From contig JAFGRT010000072.1 in assembly GCA_016935015.1 (NCBI GenBank), forward strand, positions 1 to 42,913: 42,913 bases of DNA, written 5' to 3'. The stretch comes from Acidobacteriota bacterium (GTDB lineage: Bacteria > Acidobacteriota > JAAYUB01). Below, piece by piece: positions 35,055 to 42,599 of this stretch (position 1 is the stretch's first letter; every line of letters begins with the position of its first letter). Position numbers and translations under genes: made by a program. A model generated the notes under the pieces. That model saw only the letters and a program-made list of their open reading frames with translations, did no database searches and was not told the DNA's origin.

Positions 35055-35615
35055 TTGGAATTCAGCGACGAGAACCTGATTCGGGAATCACTGGCCGGCT
35101 CGACCGTGGCGTTCGACGAGCTTATGTGCCGTTACCAGCGGCTGGTCTTTAAAATCGCGTTTACCTATACCCGGAACCGGGACGTGGCCCTGGACCTGAC
35201 CCAGGATGTGTTCGTCAAGGTGCATCGCAAGCTGGCCACCTTCCGGACGGGGCGTCCATTTCACGTCTGGCTCGCCCGGGTGGCGGCCAACGAGGCCCTC
35301 AACTGGCTACGCCGACACCGGGATCACCTGACGGTGGACGTTTTGCCTGCGGAATGCACGCCGGCCGCCAATGCCGAACAGGAACGGCGGCTGCTGGAAC
35401 GGGAGCGGCAACGGGAGCTGTTCCGGCGTCTGGGCAAGCTCAGCCGCCGGCAGCGACTGGCGGTGACCCTGCGATATTTCGAGGAGATGCCCATTGGCGA
35501 GCTGGCCATGGTGCTGCGCTGCAGTGAAGGGACGGCCCGGAACCTTCTCTTCCGCAGCCTGCAAAAAATGCGGGAATTGAAGAGCCCGCTGACCCGAGTG
35601 GAGGAAATCCGATGA
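35055..35615 (+). CDS. ECF-type RNA polymerase sigma factor
   Basis: A 186-residue sigma-70 factor of the extracytoplasmic-function group, with region 2 (~20-85, VALDLTQDVFVKVHRKL) and region 4 (~125-180, RQRLAVTLRYFEEMPIGELA then CSEGTARNLLFRSLQKMRE), joined by a short linker. It directs RNA polymerase to stress-type promoters when released by its anti-sigma factor. TTG at 35055 is taken as start: AAGGAG stands 7 bases upstream and the protein then begins with the normal EFSDENLIRESLAG. The stop overlaps the anti-sigma start (ATGA at 35612-35615), showing translational coupling. The 281 bases before it hold no gene and no promoter I can defend. Confidence 0.93.
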   Translation: MEFSDENLIRESLAGSTVAFDELMCRYQRLVFKIAFTYTRNRDVALDLTQDVFVKVHRKLATFRTGRPFHVWLARVAANEALNWLRRHRDHLTVDVLPAECTPAANAEQERRLLERERQRELFRRLGKLSRRQRLAVTLRYFEEMPIGELAMVLRCSEGTARNLLFRSLQKMRELKSPLTRVEEIR

Positions 35616-36553
35616 ACGAATGCCGTAAAGTGCAAGCCCACATCCGAAAAATGGCGGCCGGCCAGGAGCCGTCGGCCCTGCCGGAAGCCATGCGGCAGCA
35701 CATGCGGCAGTGCGGCGGGTGCCGTGAACTGTGGGAGCTGCATGCCCGGCTGGCGGAGGGGGATATGGCCGCGGAATTCCCCACGGCCGAGGAGTTCGCC
35801 GGGATGCGCCGGGCGGTCCGGCAGCGGATTCAGGCCCGTCCCCGTCTCGCGGTCCGGGCTTCCTTCTGGCAGGATCTCGACCTCCTGCTGCGGGCGCATC
35901 CGGCCGTCGGGGCCATCATGGCGGTTATCCTGCTGGCCGGTGTGTTCTGGCTGGGACGGGCGACCATGCCCGGCGCGGGCGTTTCCGGCGGGGAAGAGTG
36001 GCTCCTCCAGGATCTGCAGCAACACAGCGGCCGGATTCACGACATCCGGGACATGTGGGATTCCCCCTACGTCTACTCCAACGTTTCCTTCCGGCCGGTG
36101 GAAGGGGGGGGACTGGAAGTCGGTTTCGACGTGACCCGGCATGTATCGCTGAAGGTCGGGCGGGACTCCTCCCTGATGAAGGGGATTCTGGTCCATGCCC
36201 TGCTGGATTCATCGACCATGGGCCATCGGCTGGAGGCCATGGACATGACGGATGTGGCCGCTGATGCACGGATCCGGCAGGCGGTGATCTACACCCTGCA
36301 TCATGATCCGGAGCTGGCAGTGCGCCTGAAGGCGTTGGAGGTGGTGGCCCGCGGCGGCCCGGGGCCCGATGTGCAGGCTGCCCTGCTGGGCACACTCCGC
36401 CAGGACACCTCGGTGCAGATGCGGCTGCGGGCGCTGGAGCATCTTGCCGCCATGGAGACCGATGGGCAGGCGATCCGCGAAGCCATCTTTTCCGCCGGTC
36501 AGGCCAGCGATCCGGCCTTGTGGGTCAGGGCCCGGGAGTTGCGGGTGAACTGA
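35612..36553 (+). CDS. Transmembrane anti-sigma factor with HEAT-like C-terminus
   Basis: A 313-residue protein. The cytoplasmic N-terminus has a zinc-binding anti-sigma (ZAS-type) signature: His30, Cys34 and Cys37 in HMRQCGGC, with Cys4 upstream. One transmembrane helix lies at ~97-116. The outside part contains a beta-rich stretch (~150-185) and then HEAT-like helical repeats (~205-310, for example RLKALEVVARGG and RLRALEHLAAME). It should hold the sigma factor at the membrane and release it on an envelope signal sensed outside. The start codon overlaps the sigma factor stop and GGAGG precedes it. A HEAT-type sensor arm is less usual than the short tails of classical RseA proteins. Confidence 0.9.
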   Translation: MNECRKVQAHIRKMAAGQEPSALPEAMRQHMRQCGGCRELWELHARLAEGDMAAEFPTAEEFAGMRRAVRQRIQARPRLAVRASFWQDLDLLLRAHPAVGAIMAVILLAGVFWLGRATMPGAGVSGGEEWLLQDLQQHSGRIHDIRDMWDSPYVYSNVSFRPVEGGGLEVGFDVTRHVSLKVGRDSSLMKGILVHALLDSSTMGHRLEAMDMTDVAADARIRQAVIYTLHHDPELAVRLKALEVVARGGPGPDVQAALLGTLRQDTSVQMRLRALEHLAAMETDGQAIREAIFSAGQASDPALWVRARELRVN

Positions 36554-36597
36554 CGGAATAACGGGCCTTTTGATCCGGTCGACGCGTCCGAAGTGAA

Positions 36598-36612
36598 TAT
36601 AACCATCGATGG
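36598..36612 (+). promoter_or_regulatory. Possible -10 with palindromic operator before the DUF4097 gene
   Basis: TATAAC (36598-36603) abuts the perfect palindrome CCATCGATGG (36603-36612) in the 95-base gap between the anti-sigma and DUF4097 genes. This could mark an internal promoter with an operator; no -35 box is visible. Confidence 0.3.
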
Positions 36613-36648
36613 GAAATTGAATAAATCAAAACCATAAGGAGATTTGTC

Positions 36649-37812
36649 ATGAAACGGATCCATTATCAAATGATGTTCCTCCTGCTGCTGGGCTTGACTC
36701 TGGGCAGCCTGGCCCTGGCCGAGACGAGGCAGTTCCCGCTAGAACCGGGAAGAACGGTGGCGTTCGATCTCGCGTCGGGCGGCAGCGTCACTGTGTCGGG
36801 GTGGGCGGACCATTTGGCCGAAGTCACCATCACCCGCGAAGGTGACTATGAGAAGAGCGTCGAGGTGTTTTTCGAGGAGACGGGCGCCGGACTGCGGATC
36901 AGCTCCGAGATGACGTCCAAGGGCCGCACGTCGGGCAACCTGCATTTCGAACTCATGGTGCCCCGTGACTGCAACGTGGATTTCGGTTCCATGGGCGGCG
37001 GCCTCAAGGTCGTCGATCTGCGGGGCCGGTTCACCGGCAAGACCATGGGCGGCAGCCTGACCTTCCTGGATGTGGAGGGAGAGGTGAAAATGACCACCAT
37101 GGGCGGGACCATCGAGGTTCGCAACAGCATTCTGGATGGTGTGGTCAAGACCATGGGCGGCCAGGTACTGCTGCAGGATGTGGTGGGGGACGTGGAGGCG
37201 TCCTCCATGGGCGGCAATGTCCAGTACAGGAATGTCCGCGACCGGGACGGCAACCTGCGTCTGCCCGGTGACCTGTCCGTGCCGGGCATGACCGAGGATA
37301 CGGTGACCATCACCACCATGGGCGGCCCCATCGAGCTGGATGAGGCCCCCGCCGGCGCGGCGGTGCACACCATGGGCGGCGAGATCCATATCCGCAACGC
37401 CGAGCGATTCGTCAAGGCCAAGACCATGGGCGGTGACATCCGCCTGCAGGTCATGGACGGCTGGGTGGAGGCCACCACCATGGCCGGCGATATCGACGTG
37501 GTCATCACGCAGGGCGCCGGCGATGGCGCAGAGGGGATCACCCTCACCTCCTATTCCGGCACCATCACCCTGACCGTGCCGGCCGGTTTTTCCATGAATC
37601 TGGACCTGGACATCGCCTACACCCGGAACAGTGAGAGAAACTACAGAATTATCAATAATTTGGGAATTGAAGGCCAGCACACCAAGGAATGGGAAACGGA
37701 TCAGGGCTCGCCCCGCAAGCACATCCGGGCCGGCGGCGCCGTGGCCGGCGGCCGCTACCCGGTGAAGATCCATACCATCAACGGCGACATCCGGATCATC
37801 GAGGCGGATTGA
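36649..37812 (+). CDS. DUF4097-type exported beta-helix protein
   Basis: A 387-residue exported protein with a signal peptide (1-24, ending LALA). Residues ~30-120 form an N-terminal strand-rich module. Residues ~120-290 contain a ladder of short repeats marked by eight MGG turns (SMGGG, KTMGGS, TTMGGT, KTMGGQ, SSMGGN, TTMGGP, HTMGGE, KTMGGD) plus one MAG, then SYSGTI and TINGDI, the right-handed beta-helix pattern of DUF4097 (DUF4098) proteins. The family commonly accompanies ECF sigma/anti-sigma pairs, as here, and its exact role is unknown. ATG at 36649 follows AAGGAG. A strong terminator follows 66 bases after the stop, so sigma, anti-sigma and this gene probably form one operon. Confidence 0.92.
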   Translation: MKRIHYQMMFLLLLGLTLGSLALAETRQFPLEPGRTVAFDLASGGSVTVSGWADHLAEVTITREGDYEKSVEVFFEETGAGLRISSEMTSKGRTSGNLHFELMVPRDCNVDFGSMGGGLKVVDLRGRFTGKTMGGSLTFLDVEGEVKMTTMGGTIEVRNSILDGVVKTMGGQVLLQDVVGDVEASSMGGNVQYRNVRDRDGNLRLPGDLSVPGMTEDTVTITTMGGPIELDEAPAGAAVHTMGGEIHIRNAERFVKAKTMGGDIRLQVMDGWVEATTMAGDIDVVITQGAGDGAEGITLTSYSGTITLTVPAGFSMNLDLDIAYTRNSERNYRIINNLGIEGQHTKEWETDQGSPRKHIRAGGAVAGGRYPVKIHTINGDIRIIEAD

Positions 37813-37877
37813 TAGTCGCCATTGACTGATGGTGCATTGACTTCCTGCTTTCCTTCGGATCGGCAACGATCCGTGGA

Positions 37878-37905
37878 CCTCCCTCCGCGCGAGGGAGGTT
37901 TTTTT
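37878..37905 (+). terminator. Intrinsic terminator after the DUF4097 gene
   Basis: CCTCCCTC (37878-37885), the loop CGCGC, and GAGGGAGG (37891-37898) make a perfect 8-bp stem followed by seven T (37899-37905). An A-T pair extends it. This ends the ECF operon and faces the convergent M28 peptidase gene. Confidence 0.9.
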
Positions 37906-37947
37906 ATGGCCGGCGGTCAATTGCGCCAGCGAGCGGATTCCGATGAC

Positions 37948-39621
37948 CTATTCGGCGACGGATTCCTGCTCCGGCGATACATACTTCCTGTCCCGGACGC
38001 GGATGGCAGCGGTGAACGGATGACCGGGCACCAGGCGCGGGGAGGGCGCCCCGGCGGCATAATGCCGACCGATGAAGGTGAGGATCCTCATCTCCTGAAG
38101 AACGCCGTCGTACCGGAAAAACGGATAGATCTCGTCGTTGGGCTGATGGTACCAGCGGCCCACCCGCTGGCGAAGGGCCTTTTCCTCTTCGGCGGACAGG
38201 GTCAGGTTCTGGCCGCCCAGACCCACGGACAGACCCACCACGCCCCGGGCGCAGAACGGGAAATTGTCCACCCGGAACGCGCCGCCGCCGCGGTCGACAC
38301 CGCCCACGTGCAACTCGAGTCCCATCTGTTCGCCCAATGAGCGGAAGGTATCCACAGCATCGGTATACTGCGCCGGAAACAGGCCGAAACCGTCGCGCCG
38401 GCCGTAGAAATTGCAGCAGTCCTTGTTGAGGATGATGGCGGTCTTGTCCAGGGGCACGACCGGGTGTTCCGCATAGTATTCACTGCCCAGCAGGCCGGTT
38501 TCCTCGCCGGTGGTGGCCATGAACACCATGGTCCGCCGGGGTGGTGGCGCGGCGGCGAACGCCTCGGCCAGGCAGATGACGGCGGCGGTGCCGCTGGCGT
38601 TGTCCACGGCGCCGTTGTAGATGGCGTCGCCGTCGATCTCCCGGCCCACGCCCAGGTGATCGTAATGGGCCATGTACATGACGGCCTCGGCAGCCAGGTC
38701 CGTGCCGGGCAGGAGGCCGATTACGTTGGGACTGGTGAAAGTGCGAAAAGACTGGCGAAAGCGGGCGGTGAGGGTGAGCCCCAGGGGGAAGGGCCGGAAT
38801 TCCCGCGAGTCGGCCCGGACTTTCAGTTTATCAAAATCCAGCTGCAGGGGCGAGAGGGCCTTGTCCAGAGCCGGCCGGGCAATCCAGCCCTGAATGAGGG
38901 AAGGATTGCGGATTTCAGCATGTAGCTGCACCCGTTCCACCGTCCAGCTGGACTGCACTACCTCCCAGCCGTAGGTGGCCGTTTCGGGGGTATGGACCAT
39001 AATCACCCCCTTGGCCCCCATGATACGGGCGATTTCCTCCTTGTATGTCCAGCGGCCGTAGTAGGTCAGGCTCTCGGAGCCGAAACCGGTGGCGGAAAAA
39101 TCGGGATCGTTCACCAGCATGACCAGTACTTTGCCGGCGGGGTCGAAGTCGCGGTAATCGTTCCAGTCGTACTCGGGCGCCTGGACGCCATAACCCACGA
39201 ACCAGAGATCCTCGTCCAGGGCGACCTCCTCCCGGGGCAGTTCGCTGCCCAGGACAATGTCCGTGACCGCTTCCAGTGGGAACGTATGGTCACCGGCCCG
39301 CAGGGCGGCCTGCACCGTGTCCTGGTGCGTCCGGTTGCCCATCATGGGCACCGGCTGGTAGTACCCTGTTTCAGGGGAGATGGGCCGCAGTCCGGCGGCC
39401 TGAAACCGGCCGGCGATGTACAGCGCCGCCAGGTCACCACCGCGCGTTCCCGGCGCCCGGCCTTCACACAGGTCACTGGCCAGGAAACCGAGGTGGGCGC
39501 GATAGGCGGCTTCGGAGAAGCGGGGCGTGGCATTCCCGGCCGCCGGGGCCGGACTTTCCGCCGGCACCAGCATCGGCAACAGATGGAGCAACAATATCAG
39601 GAACGGAGTGAGTTTGGTCAT
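37948..39621 (-). CDS. M28 family zinc peptidase with PA-type insert
   Basis: A 557-residue exported metallopeptidase. A signal peptide (1-~22) is followed by an N-terminal region with a protease-associated (PA)-like domain (~100-260, GVIMVHTPETATYGWEV). The M28 catalytic domain begins near residue 320. Metal-ligand segments are MAHYDHLG, NGAVDNASG, GEETGLLGSEYY and LNKDCCNF, giving His, Asp, Glu and Asp. The place of the last ligand, normally His in SDHxxF, reads VDNFPF with Asn (codon AAT). It should act as an aminopeptidase or carboxypeptidase on extracellular peptides if two-zinc geometry is kept. ATG at 39621 follows GGAAGGAAAC. An extended -10 promoter and leader hairpin lie just upstream. 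Confidence 0.93.
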   Translation of the reverse strand: MTKLTPFLILLLHLLPMLVPAESPAPAAGNATPRFSEAAYRAHLGFLASDLCEGRAPGTRGGDLAALYIAGRFQAAGLRPISPETGYYQPVPMMGNRTHQDTVQAALRAGDHTFPLEAVTDIVLGSELPREEVALDEDLWFVGYGVQAPEYDWNDYRDFDPAGKVLVMLVNDPDFSATGFGSESLTYYGRWTYKEEIARIMGAKGVIMVHTPETATYGWEVVQSSWTVERVQLHAEIRNPSLIQGWIARPALDKALSPLQLDFDKLKVRADSREFRPFPLGLTLTARFRQSFRTFTSPNVIGLLPGTDLAAEAVMYMAHYDHLGVGREIDGDAIYNGAVDNASGTAAVICLAEAFAAAPPPRRTMVFMATTGEETGLLGSEYYAEHPVVPLDKTAIILNKDCCNFYGRRDGFGLFPAQYTDAVDTFRSLGEQMGLELHVGGVDRGGGAFRVDNFPFCARGVVGLSVGLGGQNLTLSAEEEKALRQRVGRWYHQPNDEIYPFFRYDGVLQEMRILTFIGRHYAAGAPSPRLVPGHPFTAAIRVRDRKYVSPEQESVAE

Positions 39622-39650
39622 GTTTCCTTCCAGGTAAGACATTTCGGAAA

Positions 39651-39691
39651 TCCGCCGCTGCCGGGCGGCGGAGAAACAAATCATTATAACA
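39651..39691 (-). promoter_or_regulatory. Extended -10 promoter and 5' hairpin of the M28 peptidase gene
   Basis: On the minus strand TGTTATAAT (39691-39683) is a perfect extended -10 box. Ten bases later an 8-bp perfect stem begins (TCCGCCGC/GCGGCGGA, 39672-39651, 6-base loop), so the hairpin would form the first ~25 bases of the mRNA. Confidence 0.55.
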
Positions 39692-39800
39692 GACAGGACC
39701 TCGACGGAAAGCGGGAATCCCGTCCGCAATGGGCGCAACAAACACTTTTGACCGCCACCCGGATTTTTCGCCTGGGCTCTGAACCCGGAAAGGAAGGATC

Positions 39801-40244
39801 ATGCGCACCTTGCTTCGACCGGATTACCGACACCTGATTCACGAGCGGCTGCGCCAATTGCAAGCCGACGACACCCCCGACTGGGGTTCCCTTGATGCGG
39901 CCGGCATGCTGGCCCATCTTCACTTCGCCATGGAGGCCACTTTCCACCCGGCGACGCCGACTGCCGGCCGGATACCGCGGGACCGGACGTTCATGAAATG
40001 GTTCATCCTGTACGCGCCCCTCCGTTGGCCCAAAGGCGTGAAGGTGCCGCGCAGCCTGTTTCCCGCCCCGGCGGAGGATTTCGAGGAACAGCGGAGCGCC
40101 GTCCTGAACACCCTGCATTACTTCGACGCCGATCCGGGATCGGCGTTCGGCCACCATCCGTTGCTGGGACGTCTGACGTTCCGGGAGTGGGGCCGCCTCC
40201 ATTACCGCCACTTCGACCATCATCTGCGGCAGTTCGGCCGTTAG
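39801..40244 (+). CDS. DUF1569 (DinB-like) protein
   Basis: A 147-residue cytoplasmic protein of the DUF1569 family, a branch of the DinB/YfiT four-helix-bundle superfamily. Recognisable segments are SLDAAGMLAHLHFAMEA near residue 30 and the closing FREWGRLHYRHFDHHLRQFG, whose histidines are typical of the metal-binding face of this fold. Some DinB relatives are thiol transferases, but no activity is established for DUF1569. ATG at 39801 follows GGAAAGGAAGG. The DUF429 gene follows after 31 bases on the same strand and may be co-transcribed. Confidence 0.9.
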   Translation: MRTLLRPDYRHLIHERLRQLQADDTPDWGSLDAAGMLAHLHFAMEATFHPATPTAGRIPRDRTFMKWFILYAPLRWPKGVKVPRSLFPAPAEDFEEQRSAVLNTLHYFDADPGSAFGHHPLLGRLTFREWGRLHYRHFDHHLRQFGR

Positions 40245-40275
40245 CCGCGGCCGGGAACAGCCGTCGACCGATTCC

Positions 40276-41061
40276 ATGAATATTCTGCTGGAAGACAAAC
40301 GCAACATCAACTCCCGGCGGCCGTTGTGGGGCAAAACCCTGGGTGTCGACGGCTGTCGCGGCGGCTGGCTGGCGGCGTGGCTGGGGGTGGACGGGCCGGG
40401 AATTTGTTTGTACGAGAATATCCGCGCCTGCTGGACGGATCACGCCCACTCGCCGCTGATTCTCATCGACATCCCCATCGGACTCAGTGACAGCGGAGCG
40501 CGGACCTGCGACCGGCTGGCGCGGCGGCTGCTGGGCCGGGGCCGGTCGGCCAGCGTGTTCGCGCCGCCCTGCCGCGCGGCCCTGGCGGCCGCCGACTACC
40601 GGGACGCCCTGGCCCGCAACCGGGCGGTGACGGAGCGGGGGATCTCTATCCAGGTCTGGAACATCAGCCCCAAAATCCGCGAAGTGGACGAATTTCTGGC
40701 GGCCATGCCGGGGGCGGCCGGGATCATGCGCGAGTCCCATCCGGAGTTGTGTTTTCAGGCTCTGGCCGGCGGCCACGCCATGCGGTTCAGCAAGAAAACC
40801 GTGGCGGGGCAACGCGAACGCCGGGCGGTCCTGGCGCGGCTCATCCCGGGCCTGCATGATGACTGGTCCCGCCTGCGGGCGGCACTTCCGGCGGGCCGGG
40901 CAGCGGCGGATGATTTGCTGGACGCTCTGGTGCTGGCCGTGAGCGCCGCCCGGGGTGTCGATGTGTTGAAACGGCTGCCGGCCTCGCCGCAATATGATAT
41001 CCGGGGTCGTTGTATGGAAATTGTTTATCCGGCTTGGTCGGGTGAAGAATGTCAGGCCTGA
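40276..41061 (+). CDS. DUF429 (predicted RNase H-like fold) protein
   Basis: A 261-residue cytoplasmic protein matching DUF429, predicted to adopt an RNase H-like nuclease fold. Signature segments are LGVDGCRGGWLAAW (first acidic position), LILIDIPIGLSD, RESHPELCFQALAGG and the C-terminal DDLLDALVLAVSA. Substrate and activity are not known for the family. The ATG at 40276 has a weak ribosome site; the first ~20 residues are not obviously conserved, so the true start may be a little downstream. Its last 10 bases overlap the 3' end of a small convergent gene. Confidence 0.9.
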   Translation: MNILLEDKRNINSRRPLWGKTLGVDGCRGGWLAAWLGVDGPGICLYENIRACWTDHAHSPLILIDIPIGLSDSGARTCDRLARRLLGRGRSASVFAPPCRAALAAADYRDALARNRAVTERGISIQVWNISPKIREVDEFLAAMPGAAGIMRESHPELCFQALAGGHAMRFSKKTVAGQRERRAVLARLIPGLHDDWSRLRAALPAGRAAADDLLDALVLAVSAARGVDVLKRLPASPQYDIRGRCMEIVYPAWSGEECQA

Positions 41062-41270
41062 GATTTAAAACGGTACAGGATCCGGCCCAGGTAGCCGGCG
41101 TCGTTGATTTCGGCGATATACATGCCGGGCTGCAGATGGGCCTGACGGTTCAGAACCCGGTCGGACAAATCCGCCAGCAACTCCGCCGGTGGCCAGCCCT
41201 GGCGGCTGTCATACAAGATTACCGGCTGCGGTTGGGTGGCCAGTTTTTCTAAAATTTCCCGGAGACTCAT
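41052..41270 (-). CDS. Small hypothetical protein, 72 residues
   Basis: A short frame with amphipathic helical and strand-like segments (MSLREILEKLATQPQPVILY at the start, GYLGRILYRFKSQA at the end) and no motif I recognise. The ATG at 41270 follows AAGGGAGCGGTG, a good ribosome site, and composition looks protein-like, so it is likely real. It converges on the DUF429 gene with a 10-base overlap of 3' ends. Confidence 0.6.
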   Translation of the reverse strand: MSLREILEKLATQPQPVILYDSRQGWPPAELLADLSDRVLNRQAHLQPGMYIAEINDAGYLGRILYRFKSQA

Positions 41271-41459
41271 CACCGCTCCCTTCACGATCGAATGTGACCA
41301 TTTTCGAAACTATAGAACTATACGTAATTTCATCAAAAAAGTTGTATCCCTCCCCCGGATTTTTACCGATACAACACCCGGCCTGATTCAGGGGCGGCCG
41401 AACACAAAAGGAAGCGAAAGGCGCTCACTGCCATGACCGCCCGGGTCAGCCGGAAAAAT

Positions 41460-41513
41460 TTGACGCCGCCTTCCCGGGGCGAGTTACAATAGCGCAAACC
41501 GAACTGGAGTTCG
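41460..41513 (+). promoter_or_regulatory. Promoter and SD-masking hairpin of the phosphatase-family gene
   Basis: TTGACG (41460-41465) and TACAAT (41485-41490) are separated by 19 bases, slightly long for sigma-70. Nine bases after the -10 comes CGAACT-GG-AGTTCG (41500-41513), a perfect inverted repeat. The GGAG that serves as ribosome site (41506-41509) lies in its centre, so pairing could limit translation. Confidence 0.45.
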
Positions 41514-41517
41514 CAGG

Positions 41518-42408
41518 ATGATGGGATTGTGGTTTCTCTTTGGATTGATTTGCTGTCTAAGTCCGCGACCGGCGGAAAATGCCCCAACCTCCGCGGAGAT
41601 TCCCTTGCGGGTCATGTCCTTCAACATCCGTTATGACAATCCTGCTGACGGCGAAAACGCCTGGTCGCACCGTCGGAGGGTGGTGGCCGATCTCATCCGT
41701 GCTCAAGACGTCGATCTGGTGGGCGTGCAAGAGGCCCTGCATCATCAACTGCTGGATCTGCAAGAACGGCTCCCGGACCACACATGGTTCGGGGTTGGGC
41801 GGGACGACGGCCGGCAGGCGGGGGAGTTCACGGCCATCTGGTATCGCCATGGGCGACTGGAGCTGATAGAGCAAGGGACGTTCTGGTTGTCGGAGACCCC
41901 CGACAAACCCGGCCTGGGGTGGGATGCCGCCTGTCCGAGGACCGTCACCTGGGGACGATTCCGTGACCGGTTCACCAGGTCCGTTTTCGTGCTGTTCAAT
42001 ACCCATTTCGATCATTATGGACAGGAGGCCCGGCGGGCGGGCGCCCGCCTGATGCGCCGCCGCATCGGCCAGATCGTGGCCGGTGATGCGGTGGTGATTA
42101 CGGGCGATTTCAACACCCCGCCCGACTCGGAGCCCATCGGCATCCTGACGGAAGCCGCGCCGGATGGTCCGCGGCTCCGCGACAGCGCCGCTGTGACGAC
42201 ATTCCCCCGGCAAGGTCCACGGGGCACCTTCACCGGTTTCCGGAACGATACCCCACTGTCGGAACCCATCGATTACATCTTTTTGGACGAAAACTGGATT
42301 GTGACGGCTCATTACACCCTGGCCGACCGCCCGGAAGGGCAATATCCGTCAGACCACCTGCCGGTGCTGGCGGTCCTGCATTTCGTCACCTCGGAGCGCC
42401 GCCAATAG
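41518..42408 (+). CDS. Exported endonuclease/exonuclease/phosphatase family protein
   Basis: A 296-residue protein of the EEP (DNase I/sphingomyelinase-like) superfamily. A short hydrophobic N-terminus (~1-16) indicates export or membrane anchoring. Motifs in order: RVMSFNIRYDNP, VGVQEALHHQ (metal-binding Glu), FNTHFDHYG, ITGDFNTPPDSEPI (Asp and Asn of the active site) and PSDHLPVLA (catalytic His). All catalytic positions are present. Members of this exported subgroup act on phosphodiesters, lipids or inositol phosphates; the substrate cannot be chosen from sequence. ATG at 41518 is immediately followed by a second ATG, and GGAG lies 8 bases upstream of the first. Confidence 0.93.
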   Translation: MMGLWFLFGLICCLSPRPAENAPTSAEIPLRVMSFNIRYDNPADGENAWSHRRRVVADLIRAQDVDLVGVQEALHHQLLDLQERLPDHTWFGVGRDDGRQAGEFTAIWYRHGRLELIEQGTFWLSETPDKPGLGWDAACPRTVTWGRFRDRFTRSVFVLFNTHFDHYGQEARRAGARLMRRRIGQIVAGDAVVITGDFNTPPDSEPIGILTEAAPDGPRLRDSAAVTTFPRQGPRGTFTGFRNDTPLSEPIDYIFLDENWIVTAHYTLADRPEGQYPSDHLPVLAVLHFVTSERRQ

Positions 42409-42540
42409 GCCTGAAGGGCGCGATATTCCGGGATTTGTCGATCCTTGACCCATAAACGGCTTCCTCTCATCTCCGTTCGCCGTCCCGGTGATGGCATTCT
42501 TGGAATTCAGGGCATATAGCGGGAAATAATGACAAAGGAG

Positions 42541-42568
42541 TATAATATTAATGATTGGCCATTTCATT
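42541..42568 (+). promoter_or_regulatory. Possible promoter of the last gene
   Basis: A perfect TATAAT (42541-42546) lies 53 bases before the last start codon, without a visible -35 box. A weak inverted repeat AATGA/TCATT (42550-42568) follows it. Confidence 0.35.
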
Positions 42569-42599
42569 TAAAACAAAATGATCTACGCCGGAGGCTGTT

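Noticed and set aside
36739-37920. 393-codon minus-strand frame with repeated AAHG units
   Set aside because: The repeat is the reverse reading of the CATGGGCGG units of the DUF4097 gene, and the frame runs through the strong terminator.
40003-40992. 329-codon minus-strand frame across the DUF1569 and DUF429 genes
   Set aside because: It is antisense to two recognisable families and arginine/proline-rich as shadow frames are.
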